A DNA stretch of 64,000 nt. Source: Candidatus Heimdallarchaeota archaeon. Its GTDB lineage: Archaea > Asgardarchaeota > Heimdallarchaeia > Hodarchaeales > Hodarchaeaceae. A model generated the notes under the pieces. It saw nothing but the letters and a program-made list of their open reading frames with translations, had not been told where the DNA came from and did no database searches. This document shows positions 18,429-27,216 of the stretch, in pieces. Position 1 is the first letter of the stretch. The number at the start of each line of letters is the position of its first letter. The position numbers and the translations under genes were made by a program. The stretch covers positions 4,300,503-4,364,502 of the forward strand of contig CP070695.1 of NCBI GenBank assembly GCA_020353515.1, written 5' to 3'.

Positions 18429-19814
18429 ATGAATAACCTTTCTTTAACAGGATTTCAACCAAAGAATATTGACTTGACTGAAATGGTTGATGTTGATGTA
18501 AAGAAGGTTGTGATAATCGGCGATGGAATGTCAGGAAAGACTCAAACACTAATAACGTTTGGTAAAAAGATTCTAGTTTATCTTCAGAGAATATATTCTG
18601 CTCGTTCAATTTTAGAAAGGAAATCTTCCAAAGATACTGGATTAGAAGTCGCTCTGGAAACTTTCGGAGATCAATACACTGTGGATCCAGCATTTCAATC
18701 TTGGGCTGAACGTCATGGCTTTCTTATACGATATGGTAACAATAAATGGAATATAGTGTCAGTATCATTAGATACTGAAACAATAGGTTTTGAAGATTTT
18801 CAATTCATTTTCCCCTACTTTTGGGAGAATAAAACATACAGAATCAACTTATTTGGAAGTGATGTAGGCGGACAGAATATCTTTGATCACTTCAGGACTG
18901 TTTTAGGAAAAATCGCAGGAGCTAAGGATATTTTACTTGTTGTTTTTGATAAATCTAGGGCTTTGTCTTGTTGGAATAGCATCGAGCAAGTCCAAAGGGT
19001 TGTGGGGGATAAAATTTCGGAACGAAAATTAGGTCAATCAAATATTCCACGAATCATATACGTGGGTAATAAAATTGACCTAGAAGAACACATCAACAAA
19101 CAAGAATGGCAAAATGGCGTCTCAAGTTCAATAATGAGGAAGATCACTCAAATTTCAGATTATAGGAAAGGAACATATCAATTACCTTCATTAGTTGGGA
19201 GGAAAGGATTGGAGAGAACCTTTCATTTCAAAATAGACAATGGATTTCTTCATTTCCCTGATTTTGAGGCATTAGTTTACAATGCAATTAGAGAGGCTGA
19301 TCCAAACTATAGAACTCATAAAATCATGACAGATGTTAATGCAAAGGCAATTGCTAGGGAAATTTCTGCTCAATTTGTGTTTCAGCGAAAAATTGAGGAG
19401 AAAGAAACAGATAAAGGAACAGAAGATGCAAAATCTGTTATAACTATTTTAGAAGACTTCGGAAAGTTATTATTTCAACGTAGACCTTTAGCAATGCAGT
19501 ATTCAGGAGGAATCGAACAAATTTACGAGACTACAAGTGAAAGTAGTTCATTTGGACGAGTTCGCGTAAAATGGATCGATTATGATGTAAACTTCTATCA
19601 TCTTAAGAGAGAAAATATAAAATTTGCTCTTGAAAGCGCAGCCAATGCAAAAAATCTTTTGACTACTGATATGGGGGAAATTTTTAATACAAATGCATTA
19701 ATAGGAACTGGAATCATGGCCTTATGGGATTCGATTATTCAAGAGAAGCTGAAAGCAGCAACAGCTTTAAAAATAGATAAAAAATCTAAAAAAAGAAAGA
19801 TTAGAAAGTTCTAA
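18429..19814 (+). CDS. extended Ras/Rab-like GTPase with large insertions (paralog B)
   Basis: This 461-aa paralog of the GTPase at 9398 has the same motifs: G1 GDGMSGKT (31-38), switch I TIG with Thr118 (ETIGFEDF), G3 DVGGQ (145-149), G4 NKID (214-217) and a displaced G5-like TNAL-IGTG near 422. The segment before switch I is longer than in paralog A (extra KSSKDTGLEVALETF), and the G4-G5 insertion is about 205 residues. It ends in a very basic tail (KIDKKSKKRKIRKF). The ATG follows directly on the stop of the 1302-aa gene with TAGGAG 8 bases upstream, so it is translationally coupled. A TrmB-like regulator follows after 58 bp. It is likely an active GTPase in a complex with the 1302-aa protein. 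Confidence 0.85.
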   Translation: MNNLSLTGFQPKNIDLTEMVDVDVKKVVIIGDGMSGKTQTLITFGKKILVYLQRIYSARSILERKSSKDTGLEVALETFGDQYTVDPAFQSWAERHGFLIRYGNNKWNIVSVSLDTETIGFEDFQFIFPYFWENKTYRINLFGSDVGGQNIFDHFRTVLGKIAGAKDILLVVFDKSRALSCWNSIEQVQRVVGDKISERKLGQSNIPRIIYVGNKIDLEEHINKQEWQNGVSSSIMRKITQISDYRKGTYQLPSLVGRKGLERTFHFKIDNGFLHFPDFEALVYNAIREADPNYRTHKIMTDVNAKAIAREISAQFVFQRKIEEKETDKGTEDAKSVITILEDFGKLLFQRRPLAMQYSGGIEQIYETTSESSSFGRVRVKWIDYDVNFYHLKRENIKFALESAANAKNLLTTDMGEIFNTNALIGTGIMALWDSIIQEKLKAATALKIDKKSKKRKIRKF

Positions 19815-19872
19815 ACACATTCTAATAGACTTACTCCTTTAGATCAATCTCTACAAAAACTTGGGAACAATC

Positions 19873-20823
19873 ATGGTTGGAATAATTCTCACTGAAGACG
19901 AATTACAAACCATCTTTGAGATACTTGGCTTAAATGAAAACCAAAGCTTAGTTTATATGACTTTATTATCATTAGGGACATTGACTCTGGGACAAATTAG
20001 TCAGCTCACAGGAATAAATTACATCCAAGTACGAGAATGTATGGACGTTCTGATTGGAGGGGAATATGTCGACTGGACTGGAGGAAAAATCAATAGATAT
20101 TTTGCACGAGAACCCTTTTTAAGAGCATTCTTACTGGCTTATGACCCTCTTACTTTGGTTTCAATCCGTGATACAGCTAAAAAGAAGATTGAGACAATAG
20201 AAAAAGAACTTCAAAAAATTTATGACAATAAGACTCTTCAAAAGATTCAAGATTTAATTAAAAGCCAACAAAAGCATATCGAAGATGAAATATCAGCACT
20301 GACTTTTTCAATCCGTGAAATGAAACGTCGCTTAGATATTCTCTTTCAACTCTCATGTAAAGTGTCTGCAGCAACAACAAAAAGTGAAGGCGGTTTAACA
20401 ACTGATGTAATATATGGAGAAACTACATTTATACTTGTACTAAGAGATATGGTTTCTCGTGCAAAAGCATCACTAACTATCTTAATGCCTCAGGATTATC
20501 CTGAAATCCAAACTTTAATTGCATCAAGTAAATTATCACTTCCTGTCTGTTCTCGTACATTGATTGTTGGTGACTTTGCCAAAGTACCAAAAAATATTCT
20601 TAAAAAAGTCTTTGCTTCAAAAATTAGAATGAAACAGACGACCATTAACTTCTGGGGGTGTGTACGAGACAATGAAGAGGTATTGATAGGGCCTTCACCA
20701 GAGGTTAACGAAGAAATGAATGAATTGATTGGTATTATAAGTACCAATCCCATTATGGTTAAATTTTTTGGGCAACAAATTGGTAGTCTCGCATCAAAAG
20801 GACAAAATTTAACCCTTGAATAA
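19873..20823 (+). CDS. TrmB-like winged-helix regulator
   Basis: Residues about 8-75 form a TrmB-type winged helix (ILGLNENQSLVYMTLLSLG and LTLGQISQLTGINYIQVREC, then the wing and a FAREP segment). A coiled coil of about 60 residues follows (KKKIETIEKELQKIYDNK). The C-terminal domain of about 150 residues (TTDVIYGETTFILVLRDMV onward) is PLD-like in the way of TrmB/TFB-linked sensor domains, without catalytic residues. ATG 19873 is taken as start; TTG 19861 is four codons upstream. It lies 58 bp after the GTPase gene on the same strand and may regulate that operon. Its stop is 3 bp from the stop of the convergent alpha-mannosidase. Confidence 0.8.
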   Translation: MVGIILTEDELQTIFEILGLNENQSLVYMTLLSLGTLTLGQISQLTGINYIQVRECMDVLIGGEYVDWTGGKINRYFAREPFLRAFLLAYDPLTLVSIRDTAKKKIETIEKELQKIYDNKTLQKIQDLIKSQQKHIEDEISALTFSIREMKRRLDILFQLSCKVSAATTKSEGGLTTDVIYGETTFILVLRDMVSRAKASLTILMPQDYPEIQTLIASSKLSLPVCSRTLIVGDFAKVPKNILKKVFASKIRMKQTTINFWGCVRDNEEVLIGPSPEVNEEMNELIGIISTNPIMVKFFGQQIGSLASKGQNLTLE

Positions 20824-20826
20824 TGA

Positions 20827-23709
20827 CTACACAAACGTACACACTTTTATTTCAAACGGATTGAAGGATAAATTCACCTCATTCCCTGATAATCTGATTA
20901 TATTTTTTTCTGATCCATCTATCTTTATTTCCCTTAATTCAGCAATTGTTTTAGGGAATTGAATTAATGAAATTGTTGTTTCATCTGACAAGTTGAAAAT
21001 TGTAGCGTAAATCTTACCATTTCGAACTCTTAATGAGGATAAACGAATATTGGGATTAAGAATACGGATAATTGGAATTAAGGAGTGGTCTATCGGCTTT
21101 AAGTTATTCAGATAAGAGGTGGTTGGTATTAGTGAAAATACCTCCGAATGGTCATCACTTCTAGAAAACGGTTCGTGTTTAGAGTGTACGATAAAACTAT
21201 AATTAAATTCATAAGATTTATTGAGTTCTTGAGCGCCAGGTGTTGCATAATATGGACCTGCATGTTCAGGTCGTTCAGGGATCCCTGAACGTGAAAGCCA
21301 ACCAATTGATCGAACTAATGTTATAGCAAGACGAGTTCCTTTCACTAATTCTACCTCTGGTAACCCCTGATTCATTACAGTAATAGCACCTTGACCTTTT
21401 TCATCTTCAACCCTAATGAACCTTTTTTGGGGTTGGATTCCTGAAGGCTTTTCGATATAAGATTCGTTTCCTATGGGGTCTCCAAATCGCTTAATATACC
21501 CAAAATGGGTAGTTGTATACGTATGCTGCGAATAATAAGGAAGATCAAAACATATTCGGAGTCTATGATCCTTAGCTGAATTAATTATACTTGTTTTAAT
21601 GTCGATTCGTGACAATTCACGATAAAATCGGAAAGTTGTATTGACTGGGATATCTACTTTTCCAATCCTTTTTTCTCTTGATGAATCAACTTCTTGGAAT
21701 ACTGATAGTTTCATTTTTTGGTTAATTTCACAAAATAGAGGGCCAGAAGCTTTAACTTCTCTTTTTACTTCATTCACTTTAACTGATTCTGGTCCAAGTC
21801 GTCCAAAAGTGTACTCATCTCCACGATCTCCCCAATCTTCAAACTGGTGCAATTTATTATAAGTAACATTATTCACCTTATCTTGTAAATCAAATGTCCC
21901 ATCTTTATGAAAAGTAATATCATAAAACTCATTACTTATACTATCTTTTGAACATAACAATGTTTTAGTTGATTCTAATCCTATTGGTTTGGAACTTATA
22001 GTTACACTAGAGAATCCCCAGGGGGTTAGAGGCATAAGTGACGCATACACCTGTTCAGGCTCTCTAGTGACTAAAATATGGAATTTTTTGTAATTTTTAC
22101 TATTTATCTTTTCAAGAAGATTTTTCTTCAGCATTCCAGCATCTAGATCCCCTATTGGTTTATCAGCAACTAATAAATGAACTTCACAAATATCAGCAGG
22201 TTTTCCGTCAAAGAACCTCACATCATTAATATATAGACCCATTATTTGACGGCCTGGTAACATTTTCATTAATGCCTTAAGTTTGGTTGATCCTATCATC
22301 ATTTCCCAAACTTTATCCGAAGAAGAAATAATAGATTGAACTTCGTATTCTACTCCATCAGGAGTTATAAGTTTCCGTATAGGATCTTTCACAGGTGCTT
22401 TTAGCTCGAAATAGATAGGTAAATCAGCACAATTAGTTGGATTAAAGATTAAAATGGAACTTTCTGAAGCAGGTGTTACAGCAGCTTCTAAAACTTCCAA
22501 TGCTTCCTCAATCATGCCCTCAGTAATTGATTCTGCATATGAATAGCGAAATTTCATCTCCTCATGAGTCTGATCAACTGAACAACCACATATAGAATCA
22601 TGAGGCTGATTTCGAAGGTGCCATTTCCACGCTTGAGTTAAGAATGAGGTTGGATATTCCTCTTTCAAATAATACCATGTGTAGGCATTTAATGGTTCAG
22701 CATAGCGAGTTAAGAGATCTTCTACTTTCTGGTTCCATTGTTTAATCCACATCCGAGCCGAATAGGTATCCTGCAATAAATGAGCCCGAGCGGCTGATCT
22801 CAATTCACCTGTAAATTCAGGAGGAGCATAATTATGTAGTTCTATAAGTTGAAGAAATTTATCAACAAAATCGTCTAGAACGCCTAAAGTTATTTCCTTC
22901 CCTTCAATTTGAACGTGCTGAAGAGTTGAAACTATTTTACCTTTAGGTACCTGATGATCCGTTCCATGGTTGAGTAGATATGCAGGAATAGGAGAGAATG
23001 GGGATAATTGGTTAACAAGATTACTTATTTCATCAGATAACTGATTTACTTCTTCAGGAAGATTGGCTGCATTTCCATATCCGAAAGGAAGGTAGATAGT
23101 TATCATTGAAGTCTTTGCACTCATATTACTCTTCCAAAGGAATGGGACTGTGGTAATCTCTGGGGGTACTCCTCGCCAAACAACTAAGGCCTTGAAATCT
23201 GTTAAATCTCCTATTAATTGGGGAATAGCTCTTGAATGACCAAACATATCAGGGAGATAACCAATATTCATAAGGGGGATATTAAACTCTTGTGCTAGGT
23301 CAAAGCTATATTCCAAATTTCGTAGAAGACTTTCCTGGCCTACTAACCAAATATCAGGAAGTAAATACCAAGGTCCAATACTAATCTTTCCTTCTCGAAT
23401 ATATTGTAACAATTTTTCTTTATTCTCTGGCCGAATTTCTAAGTAATCCTCCAAGATAATGGTTTGACCATCAGCTGTGAAATAGAATTCATGCTCTTCA
23501 AAAATGGCTAACAACTTGTCTACTAACTTGACAAGCTTATACCGGAACTTCTGAAAGGGTAAATACCATTCCCTATCCCAGTGGGTGTGGGGGACGATAT
23601 AAACGTATTTGATTTGGTCTGAATGTTCATTGTTTGTTGTATCCAAGAGACTGTATCTCCAATGAAATTTTAAGAGTGAACTTCTCCTATAATGATGTGA
23701 GTGAATCAC
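20827..23709 (-). CDS. GH38 alpha-mannosidase
   Basis: The glycoside hydrolase 38 signatures are all present. PHTHWDREW has His43 and Asp45 as zinc ligands. GYLPDMFGHS holds Asp154 as the nucleophile. QPHDSICG supplies His370, the further zinc ligand, and is followed by SVDQTHEE. Middle and C-terminal beta-sandwich domains complete the usual length of about 900 residues. It should remove alpha-mannose residues from glycans or oligosaccharides; no signal peptide is seen, so it acts inside the cell. Residues 1-21 before the conserved region look spurious. TTG at 23644-23646, preceded by TGGAGA with 8-bp spacing, is a likely true start. It is convergent with the TrmB-like gene. Confidence 0.93.
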   Translation of the reverse strand: MIHSHHYRRSSLLKFHWRYSLLDTTNNEHSDQIKYVYIVPHTHWDREWYLPFQKFRYKLVKLVDKLLAIFEEHEFYFTADGQTIILEDYLEIRPENKEKLLQYIREGKISIGPWYLLPDIWLVGQESLLRNLEYSFDLAQEFNIPLMNIGYLPDMFGHSRAIPQLIGDLTDFKALVVWRGVPPEITTVPFLWKSNMSAKTSMITIYLPFGYGNAANLPEEVNQLSDEISNLVNQLSPFSPIPAYLLNHGTDHQVPKGKIVSTLQHVQIEGKEITLGVLDDFVDKFLQLIELHNYAPPEFTGELRSAARAHLLQDTYSARMWIKQWNQKVEDLLTRYAEPLNAYTWYYLKEEYPTSFLTQAWKWHLRNQPHDSICGCSVDQTHEEMKFRYSYAESITEGMIEEALEVLEAAVTPASESSILIFNPTNCADLPIYFELKAPVKDPIRKLITPDGVEYEVQSIISSSDKVWEMMIGSTKLKALMKMLPGRQIMGLYINDVRFFDGKPADICEVHLLVADKPIGDLDAGMLKKNLLEKINSKNYKKFHILVTREPEQVYASLMPLTPWGFSSVTISSKPIGLESTKTLLCSKDSISNEFYDITFHKDGTFDLQDKVNNVTYNKLHQFEDWGDRGDEYTFGRLGPESVKVNEVKREVKASGPLFCEINQKMKLSVFQEVDSSREKRIGKVDIPVNTTFRFYRELSRIDIKTSIINSAKDHRLRICFDLPYYSQHTYTTTHFGYIKRFGDPIGNESYIEKPSGIQPQKRFIRVEDEKGQGAITVMNQGLPEVELVKGTRLAITLVRSIGWLSRSGIPERPEHAGPYYATPGAQELNKSYEFNYSFIVHSKHEPFSRSDDHSEVFSLIPTTSYLNNLKPIDHSLIPIIRILNPNIRLSSLRVRNGKIYATIFNLSDETTISLIQFPKTIAELREIKIDGSEKNIIRLSGNEVNLSFNPFEIKVCTFV

Positions 23710-23782
23710 CGTTACTAAAAAAGATTTAAATCATTTTTTCTACATGTTTCACTAAAGGACTCAATCGGAGAATACTCAAAAT

Positions 23783-24772
23783 ATGGCTACAAATATCTTA
23801 ATTGGGACGAGTGGATTCGGATACTCAGATTGGCAAGCACGGCTTGAAAAAACTCGACTTCCATTTTATCCACCGAATCTGGGCCCTCAATTTCGCTTAT
23901 CCTTTTATGCAGAAGTTTTTCCAACGGTGGAAATTAATACTACATTTTACCATTTTCCTCGAGCTGCTGTTGTAAATAAATGGGGAAAAAACGTTCCTAA
24001 TGATTTTATTTTTTCCTATAAGATTCCTCGTCATATTACACATCAAAAAAAGCTCGATTTTAACCAAGGTTATTGGGAAGAACTCCGACCATTTATAGAT
24101 ACCATGGAGGGGGGATTAGGAAAAAAAGCAGGCCCAGCATTACTCCAACTACCTCCTAAGTTTTCTGCTGATAATTTTAAGAGACTAGAGATTTTTCTAA
24201 AATATTGGCCGAGTAACATCAATCTAGCTGTAGAATTCCGTCATATCTCTTGGGTAGAACATAAACGACTTGAACAGACACTTGAACTCTTATCACAATA
24301 CAATGCTGCTTACTGTATTGTAGATGAACCATTATTACCTCCAATTATTCCAGTGACTGCAGATTTTACTTATATTAGGTTTCATGGTCATGGCCTTAAG
24401 CCTTGGTACAATTATCAGTATTCTCTTGAAGAATTAACTCCATGGGCATCACGAATACAATCTTTAGCCAATAATAAAGGATTAAAAGAAGTTTTTACAT
24501 ATTTCAATAATCACCCGCATGGTCATGCTCCTGCTAATGCCCGACAATTAGCTATTCTCCTAAAAATTCCATTAAAAAGACCAGAAGAAGTAAAAATGGT
24601 CGAGGTCAGGAAACGGGCTGGAGCTGCTCCTCAACATTCATTAGAAAGCTTTTTAGACATTTCTCCTGTAGAATTAAGTGATTATATTCGTTTCTGCTCC
24701 AATTGTGGTGAAATGATTCTCAAAGATGACAATTTCTGTGAGAACTGTGGCCATCATCAGGTAAGAGAGTGA
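23783..24772 (+). CDS. DUF72 (YecE-like) TIM-barrel protein with C-terminal zinc ribbon
   Basis: The protein opens with ILIGTSGFGYSDW and continues with FYAEVFPTVEINTTFY, both hallmarks of the DUF72 family. It then has AVEFRHISW and YIRFHG (barrel strands) and YFNNHPHGHAPANA near the end of the barrel. The molecular role of DUF72 proteins is not settled. Beyond the usual domain, residues about 305-329 form a double-CxxC zinc ribbon (CSNCG and CENCG), which is not part of typical DUF72 proteins. Similar ribbons end other proteins in this window. ATG 23783 gives a full-length N-terminus. Confidence 0.88.
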   Translation: MATNILIGTSGFGYSDWQARLEKTRLPFYPPNLGPQFRLSFYAEVFPTVEINTTFYHFPRAAVVNKWGKNVPNDFIFSYKIPRHITHQKKLDFNQGYWEELRPFIDTMEGGLGKKAGPALLQLPPKFSADNFKRLEIFLKYWPSNINLAVEFRHISWVEHKRLEQTLELLSQYNAAYCIVDEPLLPPIIPVTADFTYIRFHGHGLKPWYNYQYSLEELTPWASRIQSLANNKGLKEVFTYFNNHPHGHAPANARQLAILLKIPLKRPEEVKMVEVRKRAGAAPQHSLESFLDISPVELSDYIRFCSNCGEMILKDDNFCENCGHHQVRE

Positions 24773-24915
24773 TACCATTTTCGGAGCTCTGGAATGAGAA
24801 CTTGAGTGATAATAAAAGAATCATAACAAAAGTTTTTAGTAAAAAAGGATTGAGTCTTCATTGAGGGAAAATTCTCATCTATAGTTGAAAATAAATCAGA
24901 TTTGATAATTTTTTT

Positions 24916-24935
24916 GCCTGAAAAAAGGCTTTTTT
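24916..24935 (+). terminator. candidate intrinsic-like terminator
   Basis: GCCT (24916-24919) pairs with AGGC (24926-24929) around the loop GAAAAA and is followed by T6 (24930-24935). The stem is short, but the U-tract is typical of archaeal termination sites. It lies 144 bp after the DUF72 stop. The rest of the 24773-25017 gap shows nothing else convincing. Confidence 0.4.
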
Positions 24936-25017
24936 AAATTAACTCCTCTCTAACTGGTTTTCTTCAAAAGAAGAGAGAATATTTGCCTATATGAACTCAT
25001 AATAAGGATGGGTATAA

Positions 25018-25236
25018 CCCCTGTCTTTAGAAATTTGCAGAGAATGTACAGAAAACGGTGAGAGAATATATCGCTGTAGTAAATGTTCTGCACCACTTTG
25101 CAGGCATAATATTCGCAATCATGTATGCTCATCCCCGACACTTGGATTACGTGGAAAGCAAAGTCCTCGTAGAGAAGGCGCAGACATTTCTAAAGCTGCG
25201 TGGGAGAAATTTCTAAAGAAAAAGAAAAAATATCAA
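25018..25236 (+). other. in-frame zinc-finger extension upstream of the helicase start
   Basis: The helicase reading frame is open from 25018, but has no ATG, GTG or TTG until 25237. The translated stretch has a clear zinc-finger pattern: CREC, then after eight residues CSKC, then LCRHNIRNHVC. An ATG at 25008 preceded by AATAAGG would join this frame if the C4 run at 25018-25021 were one base longer; CTG 25021 is another candidate start. I infer that the real helicase begins at about 25008-25021 and carries an N-terminal zinc finger. Confidence 0.6.
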
Positions 25237-27216
25237 GTGAAAATCCAAGACGATTTAACATTTCTCGTGGAGTTCCCTTGGTATCCTTTCACAAAGCTAA
25301 ATGCATGGATCCCTACCCGAAGACCTCATTATAAATCAGAGCGCGAAAGATCAATCAATGTAGAAGAGCTTTTCTTGTATTTGGAACATGAAACTAATGC
25401 TGTGGATTATGATAGAAAATTTTTCTATTCTCCTTGGGTACAAGAGCAATTCAACATTTGGCAGAGAAAATGGAAGACACATAATGGGTATTGGGAACAA
25501 AATAGAACACATAGAGCTACAAAGTTTGAATTACAATTTCCTCAACTAGCTCAGGAAGACCTCGAAATTCTACGAAAAGCAGGATGTAAGGTTACCTTTG
25601 CTGCAGGTGCATTGGAAAAGCTCAAGAAGCTTGAGAAGGAAGCTAGTAAGGATTTCAATATTACAATAGAAACCCATGATGACCGTCTACGAATCCATTG
25701 GAACAAAGAATTTAATAAGTGGTTTCACTCTCTTCTAAATGTTTTTGCTAGATTCATGGCCATTAGATCAGAGGACGATCCTCAAGCAGATTTTATTCCT
25801 TGTATTCATCAAATTGGTCCTCATGAAATACAGGTTGATTATTGGGCAGCATTTAGAGCCAACCATTTCTGGCATGAAGTCCATCAAGCTATTAAGAAAA
25901 CAGACCATCCTCCCTTATTTGATCTACAATATCAACCATATCAACCCTCAACGAAAGAATATAATTTCTCAATGGAGCCAAAATATACTCTTCGAACATA
26001 TCAACAAGAGGCTATGGAAGAATGGAAGGATAATCGTTACTATGGTTCTATTCAGCTGCCTACTGGTGCTGGAAAAAGCTTAATTGGAATTGATGCTATA
26101 AGACATGTTCACGAAAGGACTTTAATCTTGGTACCAAATTTAGCTTTAGTAGATCAGTGGGTTGACTTCACTTCGAAATTTCTTTCAATTCCTGTTAGTC
26201 AGATAGGGATTTTCAACGGTCAGAAAAAAGCTTTTCGAGAGTATCCTGTTGTTATTTCCACATATCAACTTTTAAGTCAATATTTACAAGATTTACATGC
26301 TTATAAGTCCAGTGATAGTTCTACTAAACCTCTCCGTGAAAAAATCTTAGTTGAAGATACAATTGGGTTCTTTACACACAAATTCGGGTTATTAATCGCA
26401 GATGAATCTCATCATATTCAAGCAGAGACCTTTAGACAGATCGCCTTAGATTTAGAGATTCCACGCCGCCTGGCATTGTCAGCTACAATTGAAAAAAGTG
26501 TTCACTCATCTTTAGTAATTGCTACACTTGGCCCTATCATTTACAAAGTAGGTTATGGTCTTCTTGCACGAGAGGGTTTTATTGCCCCTATTTACTTTAA
26601 ACGAATTCATATACCCCTGACTTCCGATGAAAAAGAATATTTAAACCGTAAAGGAAAAAGAGCGTATGGAAAAGTTTCCAGACAAGCAAGTAACAAGCTT
26701 TTAGCTATTCGAAAATTACTAGAAGCACCTGTAACGTCTCAAACCCTGATTTTTACCAGTCGCATCAAACACGCTATGAAAATTCATTCTTTCCTCAAAG
26801 AACATGGAATAGAATCCACGGTTTTGACTGGGCATACAGTGATGAACGATCGTGAACTGAATCAGATCTTGGATCAATTTCGGCAAAGCAAAATCCAAAC
26901 ACTCGTGTTAGTGAAAATGCTTAATGAGGGATTTGATGCCCCAGCCGATACAATAATTATTGCATCTGGAACTCGAAACAGAAGAGAACAAATCCAACGA
27001 GTCGGGAGAGCTACTCGACCTGGAAAAGTAGCTAAGTTATTTGAATTAATAATCGATCCTCTAGAATTGAATTACGAATTCGAAGTAGCTCAAGCACGAG
27101 ATATCTCAGATGTAATTGAACCCCAGGTACAAGACCTTCTTTTACCAATAGAGATCAAAGAAGAGATCGAAAAAGTAGTTGATGATATTAAACTTAGTTT
27201 TTATGAGGGCTATTGA
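25237..27216 (+). CDS. XPB-like superfamily 2 helicase
   Basis: Helicase motifs, counted from GTG 25237: a Q-like LRTYQQEAM, motif I LPTGAGKS (Lys280), motif Ia ILVPNLALVDQW, motif II DESHH (Asp389), motif III LSATIEK, and in the second RecA lobe TLIFTSRIKHA, motif V-type MLNEGFDAP and motif VI QRVGRATRPG. This is the DNA-stimulated ATPase layout of the XPB/Ssl2 and related archaeal Hel group. Residues 1-260 are a long family-specific N-terminal part (VEFPWYPFTKLNAWIPTR) of unknown role. The true N-terminus very likely includes the zinc finger coded at 25018-25236. It overlaps the convergent MFS gene by 23 bp at the 3' end. It probably unwinds damaged or transcribing DNA. Confidence 0.88.
   Translation: MKIQDDLTFLVEFPWYPFTKLNAWIPTRRPHYKSERERSINVEELFLYLEHETNAVDYDRKFFYSPWVQEQFNIWQRKWKTHNGYWEQNRTHRATKFELQFPQLAQEDLEILRKAGCKVTFAAGALEKLKKLEKEASKDFNITIETHDDRLRIHWNKEFNKWFHSLLNVFARFMAIRSEDDPQADFIPCIHQIGPHEIQVDYWAAFRANHFWHEVHQAIKKTDHPPLFDLQYQPYQPSTKEYNFSMEPKYTLRTYQQEAMEEWKDNRYYGSIQLPTGAGKSLIGIDAIRHVHERTLILVPNLALVDQWVDFTSKFLSIPVSQIGIFNGQKKAFREYPVVISTYQLLSQYLQDLHAYKSSDSSTKPLREKILVEDTIGFFTHKFGLLIADESHHIQAETFRQIALDLEIPRRLALSATIEKSVHSSLVIATLGPIIYKVGYGLLAREGFIAPIYFKRIHIPLTSDEKEYLNRKGKRAYGKVSRQASNKLLAIRKLLEAPVTSQTLIFTSRIKHAMKIHSFLKEHGIESTVLTGHTVMNDRELNQILDQFRQSKIQTLVLVKMLNEGFDAPADTIIIASGTRNRREQIQRVGRATRPGKVAKLFELIIDPLELNYEFEVAQARDISDVIEPQVQDLLLPIEIKEEIEKVVDDIKLSFYEGY

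Noticed and set aside
24942-24978. CTCTCT...AGAGAG inverted repeat upstream of the helicase as an operator
   Set aside because: Low-complexity arms and overlapping alternative pairings make it indistinguishable from chance.
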